Assembly: GCF_006704125.1 (NCBI RefSeq)
Contig: NZ_VIGH01000006.1
Coordinates: 291,789 to 355,788 of the forward strand
Source of the DNA: Rhodococcus spelaei
GTDB taxonomy: Bacteria > Actinomycetota > Actinomycetes > Mycobacteriales > Mycobacteriaceae
Length of the DNA stretch: 64,000 bases
Reading direction: 5' to 3'
In this document: piece by piece, positions 9,201 to 17,597 of the stretch
How the letters are laid out: every line of letters begins with the position of its first letter
How positions within the stretch are numbered: the first letter of the stretch is position 1
Made by a program: the position numbers and the translations under genes
Notes under the pieces: generated by a model
What the model was told of the DNA's origin: nothing
The model's input: only the letters and a program-made list of their open reading frames with translations
Database searches by the model: none

Positions 9201-10450
9201 ACCGCGACCTGCTCGAACTGCTCGGCGTACCGGGCAGCCATTCCTGGCCCGCCGGCGATGCCGCCTGGCTGAGCACCGACCAGTTGGTCTACCGGATCCA
9301 GTCCGATCCCGACCACCAGGCCCCGGTGCTGCCCGTCGAGGTGCACGCGCTGCACGTGGCCGTGACCGAGGCGACCGCGTCCGTCAAGGTCACCGAGAAC
9401 TCGGGCAAGTCCGCACGCACCGCACTGAACACCGCGCTGCAGGACTTCGACGCCCAGCTCGCGGCGGCCGGGCAGGACTACCGGCTGCAGTGGGACGCCC
9501 CCGAGGGCCTGACCACGGTCCGGGTGCAGGACGACCAGGGCCATTCGTCGATCGGCGAGTTTGCCGCCCGCATCGGCGCGGCCCGCCAGGACCAGGAACT
9601 GCTGCTCACCGAGTCGGAGCGGCGCATCCTCGAGGACGCGTTGCTGACGGGACTGGCGCAGCAGATCCACGAGCGGACCGTCGACGCGCGCGACCTCATC
9701 GCCCAGATGAGTGCGGAGATGCGCGAGCGCCGGATGTCCTCGGGCAGCACCATCGGCGTGCACTGGGTACTCGCCGACAATCTCGACGAGGGTTCGCGGG
9801 CGATTTCCAAGCTGCTCGACCGGGACGCCTCCGGTCTCGGCGCCGACGAACTGGCGACCATGCGTGCACATTTCGCGGCACAGATTCGGCTGTCCCGGGC
9901 GGCGCATCCGGAACGGTCGTACCCGGAGATCCTCGCCGCCGCCCTCGACTACCGGCGCTGGCGGGTGTTCTCGTTCACCCTCATCGGCGGCGACGGCAGC
10001 GAGGACCGACTGACGGTCGCGCGTCACGGCGCCCTGTCCGGCGGCGAGCAGTCGGTGTCGCTGCACCTGCCGCTGTTCGCGGCCGCGCACGTGATGCTCT
10101 CCTCCGCCGATCCGCACGCGCCGCGACTGCTCGGCCTCGACGAGGCGTTCGCGGGTGTCGACGACAACGGTCGCAGCGAGCTGCTCGGTCTGAGTGTGCA
10201 GTTCGACCTCGACCTGTTCATGACCGGCTACGACCTGTGGGTCACCTACGCGGGCGTGCCGGGGTGCGCACACTACGACCTCTCGCACTCGACCGCAGAA
10301 CAGTCTGTGAGTGCGGCACTGATGGTGTGGGAGAACGGGACCCTGCTCCAGGAACACGACGGCTCCGATCTCGCCAAGGCGCTCGGCTCACCGTTGCGCC
10401 GCCGGGTGTTCGAGCCGACGGATGGCGGCCTGGACTTCACCCCGGTGTGA
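6278..10450 (+). CDS. jetC: Wadjet type III JetC, SMC-like ATPase (TIGR02680 family)
   Basis: A 1390-residue SbcC/SMC-like ATPase, the motor of the Wadjet complex. The Walker A motif GPNGSGKT lies near residues 35-42. Two long heptad-rich coiled-coil arms, full of Ala/Glu/Gln/Arg, run roughly from residue 260 to 560 and 690 to 960, around a globular hinge-like centre. The ABC signature LSGGEQS is near residue 1252 and the Walker B LLGLDEAFAG near 1285-1294, so the ATPase looks intact. The ATG at 6278 is chosen over upstream in-frame codons because it leaves a normal N-terminus (ARFRPTRAGIINLWDY). The expected fourth gene, jetD (DUF2399 nuclease), does not follow; the next gene is an unrelated regulator 45 bases downstream. 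Confidence 0.9.
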   Translation: MASARFRPTRAGIINLWDYRDQEFSFADGRLVLRGPNGSGKTKALEVLFPFVLDGRIEPRRLNPFAGEERTMKSNLLYRGDDSAHSYVWMEFARGSQDDPEAVTVGIGMRATRQNDKVTRWHFVADGRLGVDFSLLGNGDQPLTKRQLAEQIGSDAITDRPVDYRAAIDARLFGLGAERYDQLINLILTLRRPQLAKNLDPKGLSQALTDGLRPLDEQLLLEAARSFSDMEEVGRALEGLAAADQAAQSFVGVYTKYLRQQARTDVEQVSRRLEAVADAVSSLADAADLQDRRQQERVAAQERSESAERELELAKAEKEALEQSSAYNGKQQLDDLGAAVAQLEQSTRQQADKARKAQSSLSQRAEEAAQSAAKVTRSAEAQARSEDELQSAAEDAGIAWTPLPATARGDQITAAVRGHAEERDGDVRTVRAALTLVEKAATERVRAERAADRGRELLEAATAAVKEAEADAAVARTDCATTVRTWWTKHSSLYSSIGVRSDLFVALHESVAEIGDDAAPGFAAILAEHTEQGVEGVRMRRREAAGEIDRSHAAVAEFAADRARIQAERDDAPPAFAARTGSREDLAGAPLWRLVRFADDVSATDAAGIESALQAANLLDGWVYGGSDAAPEAESEQYLIALPVDRRPSGPTLADVLLVEPDAGVPEDRVTALLESIALRRDSGSDTAEVEIDVDGRFGQGVQRGRHLKAEAEYIGTTARARRRQQRLAELDAAIEQSQAQAEAAATAQQTAGDTLAALTAAAKALPRTTAVLTALRAVAESAGALRSRSESAAATQRELDQAIADLSAKEKKLRTTAVAHHTPQQARELDSLAAAIAHFEKQGDLVLRSRRDREKEIEHQREADDRHAEARDVAEEFAEEVAIAQERLAQQVQRLATLRESLGAGAEQIEADLDRVRAKIEAAAAEQRSARKAHEAAVEQIGKAEGACNTAVEGLRSALTETRSDADRLAPYAHRDLLELLGVPGSHSWPAGDAAWLSTDQLVYRIQSDPDHQAPVLPVEVHALHVAVTEATASVKVTENSGKSARTALNTALQDFDAQLAAAGQDYRLQWDAPEGLTTVRVQDDQGHSSIGEFAARIGAARQDQELLLTESERRILEDALLTGLAQQIHERTVDARDLIAQMSAEMRERRMSSGSTIGVHWVLADNLDEGSRAISKLLDRDASGLGADELATMRAHFAAQIRLSRAAHPERSYPEILAAALDYRRWRVFSFTLIGGDGSEDRLTVARHGALSGGEQSVSLHLPLFAAAHVMLSSADPHAPRLLGLDEAFAGVDDNGRSELLGLSVQFDLDLFMTGYDLWVTYAGVPGCAHYDLSHSTAEQSVSAALMVWENGTLLQEHDGSDLAKALGSPLRRRVFEPTDGGLDFTPV

Positions 10451-10495
10451 CGGCCGCCGGGGTACTACCGTGAAACCCCAGGAGGCCGCGAGAAG

Positions 10496-13400
10496 ATGCT
10501 GCACGTCTCCCTCCTGGGAGAGCAGGCGATCATCGACGACGCGACCGGCGCCGAGGCGGTCCGGTCGCCGCGCACCCTTGCCCTGGTCGCCTTCCTCGCC
10601 AGCCACGCCGGGGTGCCGCAGAACCGCCAGCGCCTCGCTTCCCTGTTCTGGCCGGACTCGGAGGCCGCGCAGGCGCTGACCAACCTGCGCCGCGAACTTC
10701 ATCACCTTCGCCACGCCCTCGGAGACGAGAGCGCGCTCGTCGTCAGCCCCCGGGACCTGTGCTGGCGGGACAGCCCCACCTGCCGGGTCGACGTGCGCAC
10801 CTTCGAGAGCGAGCGTGCCGCGTCGGTGGCCGCGCAGGCCCACGACGACGAGGCGGCGGTGCTCGCGCACGCGGACCGCGCCCTCGCCGCCTACCGCGGA
10901 CCGCTACTGCCCGGACTGTACGAGGACTGGGTGCTCGACCTGCGGGCCGAACTGGAGAACCAGTGCGTGGACCTGTGCGACCTGATCTGCCGCCACCGCA
11001 CTCGCCGCGGCGACCTGGTCGCGGCCACCGCCGCCGCCCGGCGACGAATCGCGCTGCGGCCGTTGGAGGAATCCGGTTACCGCTCGCTGATGGAGTTGCA
11101 GGCGGACCTCGGCGACCGGGGCAGCGCCGTCAGCACCTACCACCGCTGCGCGTCCGTTCTCGAACGGGAACTCGGTGTCGGCCCGGACCGGGCGACCCGC
11201 GCGACGCTGCAGCGTCTGCTCGCAACCGGATCCGCCGCGGCCCCACCGGTCCCCGGGCCGGGGGACCTGCGCGCCGGACCCGCCACGGCTGCCTTCGTCG
11301 GTCGATCGCGGGAGCTCGCCGCGCTCCGGCGACAATGGCACACCGCCGCGACCGAGGGCGCCCGTATCGCCGTGATTCGTGGCGACGCGGGTGTCGGGAA
11401 GACCCGACTACTCACCGAGGTCACCGAATTCGTCCGGGTCCAGGGTGCGACGGTGGCCGCCACGCAGTGCTTCGGCACGTCCGGCCGACTGGCGCTCGCA
11501 CCGGTCGCCGAATGGCTGCGGAACTCGGCGCTGAGGTTCGCCGGCCTCGAACCACTCTGGCGTGCGGAGGTGGACCGGCTGGTGCCCGCCGACGCCCGCC
11601 GCCCCGCGACCTCGACGGGCACGCTTGCCGATGCCTGGCAGCGGCACCGGTTCTTCGAGGGTCTGGCCCGAGCGCTGACCGTCGGCGGCCGCCCCACCCT
11701 GCTGACCCTCGACAACCTGCAGTGGTGCGATCCGGAGACGCTCGCGTTCCTCACCTTCTGCCTCGCACTGGTACCCGACGCTCCCCTGCTCGTTCTCGCG
11801 ACGACGCGGGAGGGAACGTCGGGAGACGGCGGTGACATCGAGCAGTGGACCGCCGGGTTGCGTGCAGCCGGGCTGCTCACCGAGATCACGCTGTCCCCCT
11901 TGGAGATCGACGACACCGCCCGACTCGGCGAGGCCGTCTCCGGGCGGACGCTCGCCGGCGTCGACCGCGTTCTGCTGCAGTCGACGACGGGTGGCTTCCC
12001 GCTCTACGTCGTGGAGGCCATGCGCGCCGCCGTCGACCGGGAGGACCAGGCCCTGCCCCCCAGCGGCCTGACGGCAGTGCTGCGGAGCCGACTCGACCAG
12101 ACCGGTCCACACGCCCGCGAGATCGCCGGGCTGGCGGCGGCGGTGGGTCGGAACTTCAGCCTCGAACTGCTCACCGAGGCCAGTGACCTCGACGCGGGGA
12201 CGGTCGTGCAGGCGGTGGACGAACTGTGGCGGCACCGCATCGTCCAGGAGACCGGAGACGGCTACGACTTCTCGCACGACCTGCTACGGGACGTGGCGTA
12301 CGCACAGGTCAGCCCACCCAGGCGCTGGCTGCTGCACCGCCGCCTCGCACAGGGCCTCGAACTGCTGCACACCGCGGACACGGACTCCGTCTCGGCACAG
12401 CTCGCCGAGCAGTACGGTCGCGGCGGTCGACCGGAACGCGCGGTGCAGTTCTACCGGCGGGCGGCCCGGGTCGCGGCCGAGCGGTACGCCCACGAGGAGG
12501 CCATCCGGTTGCACCGGGCGGCGCTGTCGCTCGTGCACGATCACCAGGGCGGTCGAGAGGGTGACCGGCAGGAACTGGACCTGTTGGAGTCGATGGCGGC
12601 GCCGCTGAACGCCCGCTTCGGCTACGCCTCGCCCGTGCTGGCGCAAACCCTGGAACGGTCCCTCGAGCTGGCGGATCGCCTCGGCCGCACGGAGTCCGAG
12701 CTGACCGCACTGGTCGGACTCTGGGCATCCCGGTTCGTCCAGGGTCGGACGGCCGAGGCACACCGAGCCGCGACGCGGGCGCTGGCGCGCGCCGGGCCGG
12801 GTTCCGAGCTGAGCTCCTCGGCGCACTTCGCGTACGCCGGTTCGGCGCTGAGCCTGGGCAGGCCGGAGGAAGCGTTGCAGCACTTCGAGATCGGCGCACG
12901 GGAGGCGGGGGGAACACACACCTTGACCATCGGCACCCGACCGGACGTGCACGGCGGCGCGTGGTCGGCGCACGCCGACTGGCTGTTGGGGCACGACGAA
13001 GCGGCGCTGACGAGTTGTCGTGGCGCGGTCGACCTGGCCAGGACGATCGATCACCCGTACAACCTCGCGGTCGCCCTGGCCTACGCGGGCATCACCCACC
13101 AGTTGCGCGACGACCTTCCCTCGCTGCGGGTCACCGTCGACGAACTGCGCGACCTGTGCGATCGGTACGACTTCGCCTACTACCGCGAGTGGGCGCTGAT
13201 TCTCGACGGCTGGTCGCGTCCGGGCGCCTCGGGACTGGACCTGATGCGCGAGGGCATCGACAACCTCAAGGCCGAGGGCGCGTTCGCCCGCATGCCCTAC
13301 TGGCTGTCCCTGCTCGCCGACGTGTGGGGGCGTGCCGGGCGCGGGGACGCCGGTCGGGCTGTCCTGGATGCGGCGCTCGTGGCCGCACAGTCCCGCAGCG

Positions 13401-13591
13401 ACCGGTGGTGGCTGCCCGAGGTGATGCGGTTGCGCGCCGCGACGGACGGGCCCGCAGCTGCGGTGGATCGGCTGCGCTCCGCGACGCGGCTGGCGGACGC
13501 CCAGGGCAGCGTCGCCCTGCTGCGGCGCTGCGAGCACGACCTGGCCGCCCGAACGCCGCGCCCGAACGCTGCGCGAACGCCGCCTTCCTAG
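10496..13591 (+). CDS. Large transcriptional regulator with BTAD and AAA ATPase domains (SARP/LAL-like)
   Basis: A 1031-residue regulator. Residues 1-95 form an OmpR-type winged helix (FLASHAGVPQNRQRLASLFW, then LTNLRRELHHLRHALGD). Residues about 100-245 are a bacterial transcriptional activation domain (TPR-like, ending with an RCASVLERELGVGPDRAT helix). An AAA/NB-ARC-like ATPase begins near 265, with Walker A GDAGVGKT at about 297-304 and a Walker B-like LLTLDNLQW near 405. The last 400 residues are TPR-like helices. GGAGG lies 10 nt before the ATG. Such proteins couple ATP binding to transcription activation. The likely target is the oxidoreductase gene 57 bases downstream. No membrane segment is seen. 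Confidence 0.88.
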   Translation: MLHVSLLGEQAIIDDATGAEAVRSPRTLALVAFLASHAGVPQNRQRLASLFWPDSEAAQALTNLRRELHHLRHALGDESALVVSPRDLCWRDSPTCRVDVRTFESERAASVAAQAHDDEAAVLAHADRALAAYRGPLLPGLYEDWVLDLRAELENQCVDLCDLICRHRTRRGDLVAATAAARRRIALRPLEESGYRSLMELQADLGDRGSAVSTYHRCASVLERELGVGPDRATRATLQRLLATGSAAAPPVPGPGDLRAGPATAAFVGRSRELAALRRQWHTAATEGARIAVIRGDAGVGKTRLLTEVTEFVRVQGATVAATQCFGTSGRLALAPVAEWLRNSALRFAGLEPLWRAEVDRLVPADARRPATSTGTLADAWQRHRFFEGLARALTVGGRPTLLTLDNLQWCDPETLAFLTFCLALVPDAPLLVLATTREGTSGDGGDIEQWTAGLRAAGLLTEITLSPLEIDDTARLGEAVSGRTLAGVDRVLLQSTTGGFPLYVVEAMRAAVDREDQALPPSGLTAVLRSRLDQTGPHAREIAGLAAAVGRNFSLELLTEASDLDAGTVVQAVDELWRHRIVQETGDGYDFSHDLLRDVAYAQVSPPRRWLLHRRLAQGLELLHTADTDSVSAQLAEQYGRGGRPERAVQFYRRAARVAAERYAHEEAIRLHRAALSLVHDHQGGREGDRQELDLLESMAAPLNARFGYASPVLAQTLERSLELADRLGRTESELTALVGLWASRFVQGRTAEAHRAATRALARAGPGSELSSSAHFAYAGSALSLGRPEEALQHFEIGAREAGGTHTLTIGTRPDVHGGAWSAHADWLLGHDEAALTSCRGAVDLARTIDHPYNLAVALAYAGITHQLRDDLPSLRVTVDELRDLCDRYDFAYYREWALILDGWSRPGASGLDLMREGIDNLKAEGAFARMPYWLSLLADVWGRAGRGDAGRAVLDAALVAAQSRSDRWWLPEVMRLRAATDGPAAAVDRLRSATRLADAQGSVALLRRCEHDLAARTPRPNAARTPPS

Positions 13592-13648
13592 CGTGGACCG
13601 TGTCGGCGTCGTCCGCGCCGCATCTGTCACCGCACCCGGGAGCTCACC

Positions 13649-15040
13649 ATGACCACCACACTGACCTTCGAGCCGCTGCGTGCCGTCCTGCGCGGCGACC
13701 TGATCACCCCCGACCGGGACGGCTACGAGCAGGCGCGCGCCGTCTACAACGCCATGATCGACCGCCGGCCGGCCGCCGTCGCACGCTGCCGCGACGCCGC
13801 GGACGTGGTGGCCTGCGTGCGGTTCGCCCGCGAACACGGCCTCGAGGTCGCGGTCCGCGGCGGGGGGCACAACGCGGGCGGGCTCGGCGTGTGGGACGAC
13901 GCCCTGGTCGTCGACCTCTCGCCGATGCACAGCGTGACCGTCGACCCCGCAAGCCACACGGTCCGCGTCGACGGCGGCTGCACCTGGGGCGACGTCGACC
14001 ACGCCACGGTCGCATTCGGAATGGCCACGCCCTCAGGATTTCTCGCCTCCACGGGAGTCGGCGGGCTCACCCTGGGCGGTGGCATCGGCTACCTGTCCCG
14101 CCGGTTCGGGCTCACCGTCGACAACCTGCTCGCCGCCGACGTCGTGCTGGCCGACGGCAGCCTCGTGCGGGCCGACGAGAACACGCACCCAGACCTGTTC
14201 TGGGCGTTGCGCGGCGGTGGCGGAAACTTCGGGGTCGTCATCTCGTTCACCTTCCGCTGCCACGACATCGGCGAGGCCGGGGTGATCATCGGCGGTCCGG
14301 TGCTCTACGACCTCGGCGACGCCCCCGAGGTGATGCGCTGGTACCGCGAGCTGCTGCCGTCGCTGCCGGAGGAGCTCAGCGGCTGGATCTGCGTGATGAC
14401 GGTGCCGCCGGCACCGCCGTTCCCCGAGGAGATCTGGGGACGCAAGGCGTGCGGAATCGTATGGTGCTACACCGGTCCGCACGAGGACGCCGACGCGGCG
14501 CTCGAACCGATCCGATCGCACGGCACCCCGCTGCTGGTCGGGATCGGGCCGATGCCGTTCAACGTGTTGCAGAGCGCCTTCGACGGACTGTATCCGGCTG
14601 GGCTGCAATGGTACTGGCGAGCGGACTTCTTCAACGAGATCTCCGACGCCGCGATCGACGTGCACGCGCAGTTCGGGGCGCAGCTGCCGACCGGGCACTC
14701 CACCATGCACCTCTACCCCATCGACGGCGCTGCGGCCCGCGTTCCGGACGACGCGACGGCGTTCGCGTACCGCGACGGCGGCTGGGCGGGCGTGATCGTC
14801 GGTGTCGACCCGGATCCCGGCAACGCGGACGTCATCACCCGCTGGGCCAAGGACTACTGGGAACACCTGCACCCGACATCCGCCGGCGGCGCGTACGTCA
14901 ACTTCATGATGGACGAGGGTCAGGACCGGATCCGGGCCGCATACCGCGGCAACTACGACCGGCTCGCGCAGGTCAAACACCGCTACGACCCGAACAACCT
15001 CTTCCACGTCAACCAGAACATCCAACCGGCCGCCGACTGA
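13649..15040 (+). CDS. FAD-binding oxidoreductase of the berberine bridge enzyme (BBE) family
   Basis: A 463-residue flavin oxidase/dehydrogenase with a PCMH/FAD_binding_4 domain (residues about 40-210) and a C-terminal BBE domain (RYDPNNLFHVNQNI). H74 in the motif RGGGHNAGG is the usual histidine for covalent FAD attachment. The cysteine of bicovalent members appears to be absent, since the corresponding loop reads GGGIGYLSRRFG. No signal peptide is present, so it acts in the cytosol. Substrates of this family range from sugars to polyketides and cannot be told from sequence. It lies 57 bases after the BTAD regulator and probably depends on it. Confidence 0.9.
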   Translation: MTTTLTFEPLRAVLRGDLITPDRDGYEQARAVYNAMIDRRPAAVARCRDAADVVACVRFAREHGLEVAVRGGGHNAGGLGVWDDALVVDLSPMHSVTVDPASHTVRVDGGCTWGDVDHATVAFGMATPSGFLASTGVGGLTLGGGIGYLSRRFGLTVDNLLAADVVLADGSLVRADENTHPDLFWALRGGGGNFGVVISFTFRCHDIGEAGVIIGGPVLYDLGDAPEVMRWYRELLPSLPEELSGWICVMTVPPAPPFPEEIWGRKACGIVWCYTGPHEDADAALEPIRSHGTPLLVGIGPMPFNVLQSAFDGLYPAGLQWYWRADFFNEISDAAIDVHAQFGAQLPTGHSTMHLYPIDGAAARVPDDATAFAYRDGGWAGVIVGVDPDPGNADVITRWAKDYWEHLHPTSAGGAYVNFMMDEGQDRIRAAYRGNYDRLAQVKHRYDPNNLFHVNQNIQPAAD

Positions 15041-15060
15041 TCCCGGCCGACCCTTGCCCA

Positions 15061-15098
15061 CAATTACTCGTCTACGTATATTCGTAGGCGAGTAATTG
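15061..15098. promoter_or_regulatory. Palindromic operator before the PadR gene
   Basis: An inverted repeat with 16-bp arms (CAATTACTCGTCTACG at 15061-15076, and its complement with one mismatch at 15083-15098) around a 6-nt AT-rich spacer. It begins 20 bases after the stop of the oxidoreductase gene and ends 15 bases before the PadR start codon. This is where an autoregulated PadR operator would sit, and the AT-rich centre may be part of the promoter. Its role as the PadR site is inferred from position and symmetry. Confidence 0.75.
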
Positions 15099-15113
15099 AT
15101 GAAGGGGTCGACC

Positions 15114-15764
15114 ATGGCGAAACCGCGCAAGGTCTCGAATCTGCTGGCACTGGCCGTGCTGGCCACGGTGTACCAGCGACCGATGCACCGCTACGAGATG
15201 GCCTCGATCATGCGCGAGCGCGGTAAAGACCAGGACATGGACATCAAGTGGGGCTCGCTCTACACCGTGGTCCAGAACATGGAGAAGCACGGCTTCCTGG
15301 AATCGGTCGGCGTGACCCGAGCGGGCTCGCGGCCCGAACGCACCGTCTACCGGATCACCGATGCCGGCCGCGAGGAACTGCTCGACTGGACGCGAGAGCT
15401 GATCTCGACCCCCCAGCCGGAGCATCCCAAGTTCGCCGCCGGTCTGTCCGTGCTCGCCGCGCTGGCACCCCAGGAGGCGAGCACGCTGCTGCGCTCCCGG
15501 CTCGACCGGCTCGAGCAGTCGGTCACCGCGCAGCGGGCGTCGATCGCCCTGCACGGCAAGGAGATTCCCCGACTGTTCCTGGCGGAGAACGAGTACGCCG
15601 TCGCCATGACCGAGGCCGAGGCGAACTGGGTGCGCGCGCTGCTGGCCGAACTGACCTCCGGCAGCTATCCCGACCTGGCCGCCTGGCAGGCCTGGCACAC
15701 CACCGGCGACATCCCGCCCGAACTGACCGAGATCGCCGAGAGGGGGTCGATCCCGGACCACTGA
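15114..15764 (+). CDS. PadR-family transcriptional regulator
   Basis: A 216-residue PadR-type repressor. The N-terminal winged helix spans about residues 10-90: LLALAVLATVYQRPMHRYEM, then IKWGSLYTVVQNMEKHGFLE and the wing RPERTVYRITDAGREEL. The C-terminal helical part (DUF4180/Vir_act_alpha-like) serves dimerisation. The ATG at 15114 is chosen because AAGGGG sits 6-11 bases ahead of it; an ATG at 15099 and a TTG at 15096 are in frame but overlap the palindrome. It probably represses itself and possibly the FAD monooxygenase downstream, as PadR proteins usually control a neighbouring detoxification or transport gene. Confidence 0.92.
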   Translation: MAKPRKVSNLLALAVLATVYQRPMHRYEMASIMRERGKDQDMDIKWGSLYTVVQNMEKHGFLESVGVTRAGSRPERTVYRITDAGREELLDWTRELISTPQPEHPKFAAGLSVLAALAPQEASTLLRSRLDRLEQSVTAQRASIALHGKEIPRLFLAENEYAVAMTEAEANWVRALLAELTSGSYPDLAAWQAWHTTGDIPPELTEIAERGSIPDH

Positions 15765-15772
15765 TCAGACCT

Positions 15773-15815
15773 GGTCCCGGCGGGGTGCGGCAACACCGCC
15801 GCCGGGACCGTTTCC
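15773..15815 (+). terminator. Hairpin terminator after the PadR gene
   Basis: An 11-bp perfect stem (GGTCCCGGCGG at 15773-15783 with 15799-15809) continues inward with a second GGTG/CACC stem and is followed by GTTTCC. It lies 9 bases after the PadR stop. Confidence 0.75.
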
Positions 15816-15937
15816 TCGAACCGACGCCTGGTGAGAGACGAATCCGGCCACGAGGTGGCAACCGCAAGAATAGCCGGGTCCGCTCCCGCCGGGTGACCCG
15901 CGACGACCGTCGCGGCCCACCACACAGGAGTACAACC

Positions 15938-17143
15938 ATGTCCGCAGTCAGAACCGCACTCGTGATCGGCGGCGGCATCGCCGGGCCCGTCACCGCGACC
16001 GCCCTCCGCCGCGCCGGCATCGACGCGACCGTCTACGAGGCGTATCCCGCCGAGTCGAACGGGATCGGCGGCACCCTCGCCCTGGCACCGAACGGGCTTG
16101 CCGCCCTGAGCATCATCGGCGCCGACGACGCGGTCCGCGCCATCGCGACGCCGATCCCGTCCACCGCGATGTCCGTCGGGGGACGCAGCCTGGGCACGAT
16201 GCCCGCACTCTCCGGGCTGCCACCGCTGCAGTTGGTCGATCGCGGTGACCTGCACCGGGTCCTGCACGACCGCGCGGTCACGGCGGGCGTCCGCTTCCAG
16301 TACGACAAGCGACTGGTGGGCGTCGAGGACACCGACCCGGGCATCACCGCCCGCTTCGCCGACGGAAGCTCGGCTCACGCGGACGTCCTGATCGGTGCCG
16401 ACGGGGTCCGGTCCACGGTTCGCACCCTCATCGATCCGAACGCGCCCGCGGCCGGCTACACCGGCATGCTCGGCTTCGGGGGCGTCGCCGACGTCGATCT
16501 CGACACCCGACCCGGGGCGATGACCTTCGCCTTCGGCAAGCGCGCCTACTACCTGTACTGGCCGCTGCCCGGCGGCGGCGTCGCGTGGGGTGCGAATCTG
16601 CCGTCGCCGCAGTACCTGACCATCACGCAGGCCCGGCAGATTCCCGCCGAGGACTGGCTACGCACCCTCCGGGAGACCTACGCGGGCGACGAGCCAGGTG
16701 GCGTCCTGGCCGAGCGAACCACTGCAGACACTCTGGAAGTGATTGGCGCGCTGCACATCATGCCGCCCGTCCCGCACTGGCACCGCGGCGCGATGGTGCT
16801 CGTCGGCGACGCCGTGCACGCGCCCTCGAACAGCACCGGCCAGGGCGCGTCACTGGCGATCGAGAGCGCGATCGAGCTCGCCCGCTGCCTGCGCGACCTG
16901 CCCGACCCGTCCTCCGCGTTCACCGCCTACGAGGGGTTGCGCAGGGCCCGAGTCGAGAAGATCGCGGCCCGCGGCGCCAAGATCAACCATACGAAGACGC
17001 CGGGGCCGGTAGCCCGGCGGATCATGCCGCTGCTGCTGCCGATCGTGTTCAAGACCATGAACTTGGAGAAGACGATGGGCGTCGAGCAGCGGTACGTGAT
17101 CGACTGGGACGAGCCCGTGCGCTCCCCCGCTCCGGTTCGCTAG
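15938..17143 (+). CDS. FAD-dependent monooxygenase (PHBH/UbiH type)
   Basis: A 401-residue class A flavoprotein monooxygenase that would hydroxylate a small, probably aromatic, substrate using NAD(P)H and O2. Three family motifs are clear: the dinucleotide fold GGGIAGPVTA at residues 11-20, the DG motif VLIGADGVRSTVR near 150-162, and the GD motif VLVGDAVHAPS near 286-296. AGGAG ends 7 bases before the ATG. No membrane segment or signal is seen. The frame is open far upstream, but that part is antisense or out-of-frame to the PadR gene. It may be the target of the PadR regulator. Its stop codon overlaps that of the convergent DUF1622 gene. Confidence 0.92.
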   Translation: MSAVRTALVIGGGIAGPVTATALRRAGIDATVYEAYPAESNGIGGTLALAPNGLAALSIIGADDAVRAIATPIPSTAMSVGGRSLGTMPALSGLPPLQLVDRGDLHRVLHDRAVTAGVRFQYDKRLVGVEDTDPGITARFADGSSAHADVLIGADGVRSTVRTLIDPNAPAAGYTGMLGFGGVADVDLDTRPGAMTFAFGKRAYYLYWPLPGGGVAWGANLPSPQYLTITQARQIPAEDWLRTLRETYAGDEPGGVLAERTTADTLEVIGALHIMPPVPHWHRGAMVLVGDAVHAPSNSTGQGASLAIESAIELARCLRDLPDPSSAFTAYEGLRRARVEKIAARGAKINHTKTPGPVARRIMPLLLPIVFKTMNLEKTMGVEQRYVIDWDEPVRSPAPVR

Positions 17144-17553
17144 TCCGTCGTACCGGGTTCCGGTTGCGCAGACCGCCGGGCCGCACGGGCAAGCACCTGC
17201 GGCCCGGTGGTCAGCGCTCGCCGCCATGGCGCGACCCCCTCGATCTCGACCTCGATCGACAGGCTCAGCACCGTCCGGATCAGCACGATCATTCCGAGGA
17301 CGGCCGCGTCCGTCAGCGAGGGCGTCGACGTGACGGTCTTGACGATGTCCGCCGCGACGAGCAGTTCGAGGCCGAGCAGGATCGCCCCGCCGAGCGACTC
17401 ACGCAGCGTCCTGAACGCCCGCGCGCCGTCGGAGGTCCGCTTCCATGTCAGCGCGGCGAGCAGGAACGCGAAGACGAATCCCACGACCATCGACAGGACC
17501 CCGAGCACCTCGAAGGACTTGGTTGCCCACTCGAAGAACCGGTCCGTGTCCAT
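17140..17553 (-). CDS. DUF1622 family membrane protein
   Basis: A 137-residue integral membrane protein with three hydrophobic spans: FEVLGVLSMVVGFVFAFLLA (residues about 14-33), LGGAILLGLELLVAADIV (about 54-71) and AAVLGMIVLIRTVLSLSIEV (about 83-102). The central ILLGLELLVAADIVKT and the VLSLSIEVEIEG segments are the marks of DUF1622 proteins, whose function is unknown. The ATG at 17553 is chosen over longer in-frame options because they run antisense through mshC. The two stops of this gene and the monooxygenase overlap tail to tail. It lies 44 bases downstream of the mshC stop on the same strand, so it may share that transcript. Confidence 0.85.
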   Translation of the reverse strand: MDTDRFFEWATKSFEVLGVLSMVVGFVFAFLLAALTWKRTSDGARAFRTLRESLGGAILLGLELLVAADIVKTVTSTPSLTDAAVLGMIVLIRTVLSLSIEVEIEGVAPWRRALTTGPQVLARAARRSAQPEPGTTD

Positions 17554-17597
17554 GTGCGTGAGAGCTCCTGTTCCGAGGGCGGTGTCGCCAGCGCCGA

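Noticed and set aside
7255..9276. 673-codon minus-strand frame opposite jetC
   Set aside because: Ser/Ala/Arg-rich, low-complexity mirror of the jetC coiled coil; no start signal and no domain.
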